From assembly GCF_030547245.1 (NCBI RefSeq), contig NZ_JAUOQT010000004.1, positions 191,001 to 255,000 on the forward strand: a stretch of 64,000 bases of DNA. The letters run 5' to 3'. Position 1 is the first letter of the stretch; every line of letters starts with the position of its first letter. The DNA comes from Oceanihabitans sp. 2_MG-2023. Its GTDB lineage: Bacteria > Bacteroidota > Bacteroidia > Flavobacteriales > Flavobacteriaceae. The position numbers were made by a program, and so were the translations under genes. Shown here piece by piece: positions 62,414-64,000 of the stretch. Below the pieces are notes generated by a model. The model made no database searches and was not told the origin of the DNA. It worked only from the letters and a program-made list of their open reading frames with translations.

Positions 62414-64000
62414 TTATTTTAATTCTTTCTTTAAAAATTTTGCGGTATAGCTGGTTTTATGTTTTGCAACTTTTTCAGGAGTGCCTTCTACAAGAATTTC
62501 GCCACCATTTTTTCCACCTTCATAACCTATATCAATAACATGGTCTACCGTTTTAATAACATCTAAATTATGTTCAATAATTAAGACCGTATTACCTTTA
62601 TTAGCTAGTTTGTTTAGTACAATCATTAATACTCTAATGTCTTCAAAATGTAATCCTGTTGTAGGTTCATCTAGAATATAAAAAGTATTTCCTGTATCCC
62701 GCTTGCTAAGCTCTGTTGCAAGTTTAATGCGTTGTGCTTCACCACCAGAAAGTGTTGTACTTTGTTGCCCTAATGTAATATATCCTAAGCCAACATCTTT
62801 TATTGTTTTTAATTTTCGATTAATTTTTGGAATATGCTCAAAGAAGTCAACAGCTTCATTTATGGTCATATTTAATACATCACTAATGTTTTTTCCTTTA
62901 TAACGAATTTCTAAAGTTTCGCGATTAAAACGTTTTCCTTGACAAGTTTCACATTCTACATATACATCTGGAAGGAAATTCATTTCAATAACACGTAAGC
63001 CACCACCTTGACAGGTTTCGCAACGTCCTCCTTTAACGTTAAAGCTAAATCTTCCTGGTTTATAACCACGAATCATAGCTTCTGGTATTTTTGCAAAAAG
63101 ACTACGAACTTCACTAAAAGTACCTGTATAAGTTGCAGGGTTACTTCGTGGTGTTCTACCAATTGGCGATTGGTTAATATCGATTACCTTATCTATATGT
63201 TCTAAGCCCTTTATGCTTTTGTATGGCATTGGTTTTTTAACACCATTAAAATAGTATGCATTAAGAATAGGATATAGGGTTTCATTTATCAAGGTAGATT
63301 TACCGCTACCAGAAACACCAGTTACACCTATCATTTTTCCTAAAGGAAATTTTACCGAAATATTTTTTAAGTTATTTCCTGTACAGCCTTTAAGCTCCAT
63401 GAATTTTCCATTACCTTCTCTACGTGTTTTTGGTACTTCAATTTGTTTGGTGCCATTAAGGTAATCTGCGGTTAGCGTATGGTGTTTTAAAAGTTCTGTT
63501 GGGGTACCTTGACTAATAATTTCACCACCATGTTTTCCTGCATGTGGGCCAATATCGATCACATGATCTGCACGTTCTATCATGTCTTTATCGTGTTCTA
63601 CAACAATTACCGAATTACCAACATCACGTAATGCAACTAACGAGTTTATTAATTTTTCGTTATCTCGTTGGTGTAAGCCTATACTAGGTTCATCTAATAT
63701 GTATAGTACGCCAACTAATTGAGATCCTATTTGAGTTGCTAAACGAATTCGTTGCGCTTCGCCACCAGAAAGGGTTTTAGAACTTCTGTTTAACGATAAG
63801 TAATTTAAACCTACATCTAATAAAAATTGTAATCTAGTTCTAATTTCTTTGATGATTTCTTCCGCAATCTGTAATTGGGTTTTAGAAAGGTTTTTATGTA
63901 AATCTGTAAACCATTCAGCCAAATCAATAATATCTTTATTCGCTAATTCGGCTATGTTTTGATTGTTTATTTTAAAGTAAAGCGATTCTTGACGTAGTCG
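62414..64000 (-). CDS. uvrA: Excinuclease ABC subunit A, C-terminal part (partial)
   Basis: The last ~528 residues of UvrA; the frame stays open to the edge of the window, so the N-terminal ~400 residues lie outside. Visible are two ABC signature motifs ([32 protein letters not shown]), their Walker B segments ([30 protein letters not shown]), a Walker A in [18 protein letters not shown], and the zinc finger [10 protein letters not shown] / CETCQGKRF. UvrA with UvrB finds bulky DNA damage. No upstream start or regulation can be seen. Confidence 0.97.
   Translation of the reverse strand, partial: RLRQESLYFKINNQNIAELANKDIIDLAEWFTDLHKNLSKTQLQIAEEIIKEIRTRLQFLLDVGLNYLSLNRSSKTLSGGEAQRIRLATQIGSQLVGVLYILDEPSIGLHQRDNEKLINSLVALRDVGNSVIVVEHDKDMIERADHVIDIGPHAGKHGGEIISQGTPTELLKHHTLTADYLNGTKQIEVPKTRREGNGKFMELKGCTGNNLKNISVKFPLGKMIGVTGVSGSGKSTLINETLYPILNAYYFNGVKKPMPYKSIKGLEHIDKVIDINQSPIGRTPRSNPATYTGTFSEVRSLFAKIPEAMIRGYKPGRFSFNVKGGRCETCQGGGLRVIEMNFLPDVYVECETCQGKRFNRETLEIRYKGKNISDVLNMTINEAVDFFEHIPKINRKLKTIKDVGLGYITLGQQSTTLSGGEAQRIKLATELSKRDTGNTFYILDEPTTGLHFEDIRVLMIVLNKLANKGNTVLIIEHNLDVIKTVDHVIDIGYEGGKNGGEILVEGTPEKVAKHKTSYTAKFLKKELK

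Overview
The window is about 31% G+C chromosomal DNA from a member of the Bacteroidota, most likely the family Flavobacteriaceae. Four things point there: several secreted proteins end in type IX secretion (Por/T9SS type A) sorting domains; start codons lack Shine-Dalgarno sequences; promoter-like boxes fit the Bacteroidota TAnnTTTG pattern; and the type VI secretion system is of the Bacteroidota-specific subtype iii (TssN and TssO present; TssJ, TssL, TssM absent). I see no rRNA, tRNA, CRISPR array, insertion sequence or prophage.

Layout. 1-2072: the 3' end of a T9SS substrate gene and a YheT-type hydrolase. 2328-22206: a T6SS-iii island in three transcription blocks. Block one runs rightward (tssH, tssB, tssC and an unknown gene overlapping tssC). 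Block two runs leftward from 16996 to 7477 (NlpC/P60 hydrolase, tssG, tssN; then from a promoter of its own two hcp/tssD genes, vgrG/tssI, a DUF3540-like gene, DUF2169, a PAAR-like gene, DUF3592, DUF2169). Block three runs rightward (tssE, tssF, a membrane-anchored PKD protein, tssK, tssO). Together they give sheath, tube, spike, baseplate and part of the envelope anchor, plus a spike-loading module resembling proteobacterial vgrG islands. TssQ and TssR were not recognised here.

22302-32126: housekeeping and signalling (YifB/ComM ATPase, a seven-helix membrane protein with a histidine kinase but no response regulator, RluA-type pseudouridine synthase, panB, an NTF2-like protein, L-serine ammonia-lyase, a lipoprotein, dnaK). 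32333-36774: two T9SS substrates, one with a tandem 1,074-bp duplication. 37159-41253: nitronate monooxygenase-like protein, secreted serine hydrolase, acetyltransferase, small hydrolase. 41295-49118: menaquinone synthesis (hotdog thioesterase, isochorismate synthase, menD, menB, menA), interrupted by DUF2853, a CvfB-like S1 protein and two paralogous unknown genes.

49318-64000: metal-dependent hydrolase, unknown protein, a cupin/sulfotransferase pair, DUF202 protein, methyltransferase, a fused E1 2-oxoacid dehydrogenase with unusual ThDP-site residues, a peptidase-like protein that has lost HEXXH and ends in a probable beta-barrel, a secreted endonuclease/phosphatase-fold protein, a LOG-family protein and the 3' part of uvrA. 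The strongest points for a second look are the T6SS accessory module and tssC-coupled unknown gene, the degenerate peptidase/barrel fusion, the ThDP-site swap, and a roughly 36-bp element found directly before the start codons of two unrelated genes.
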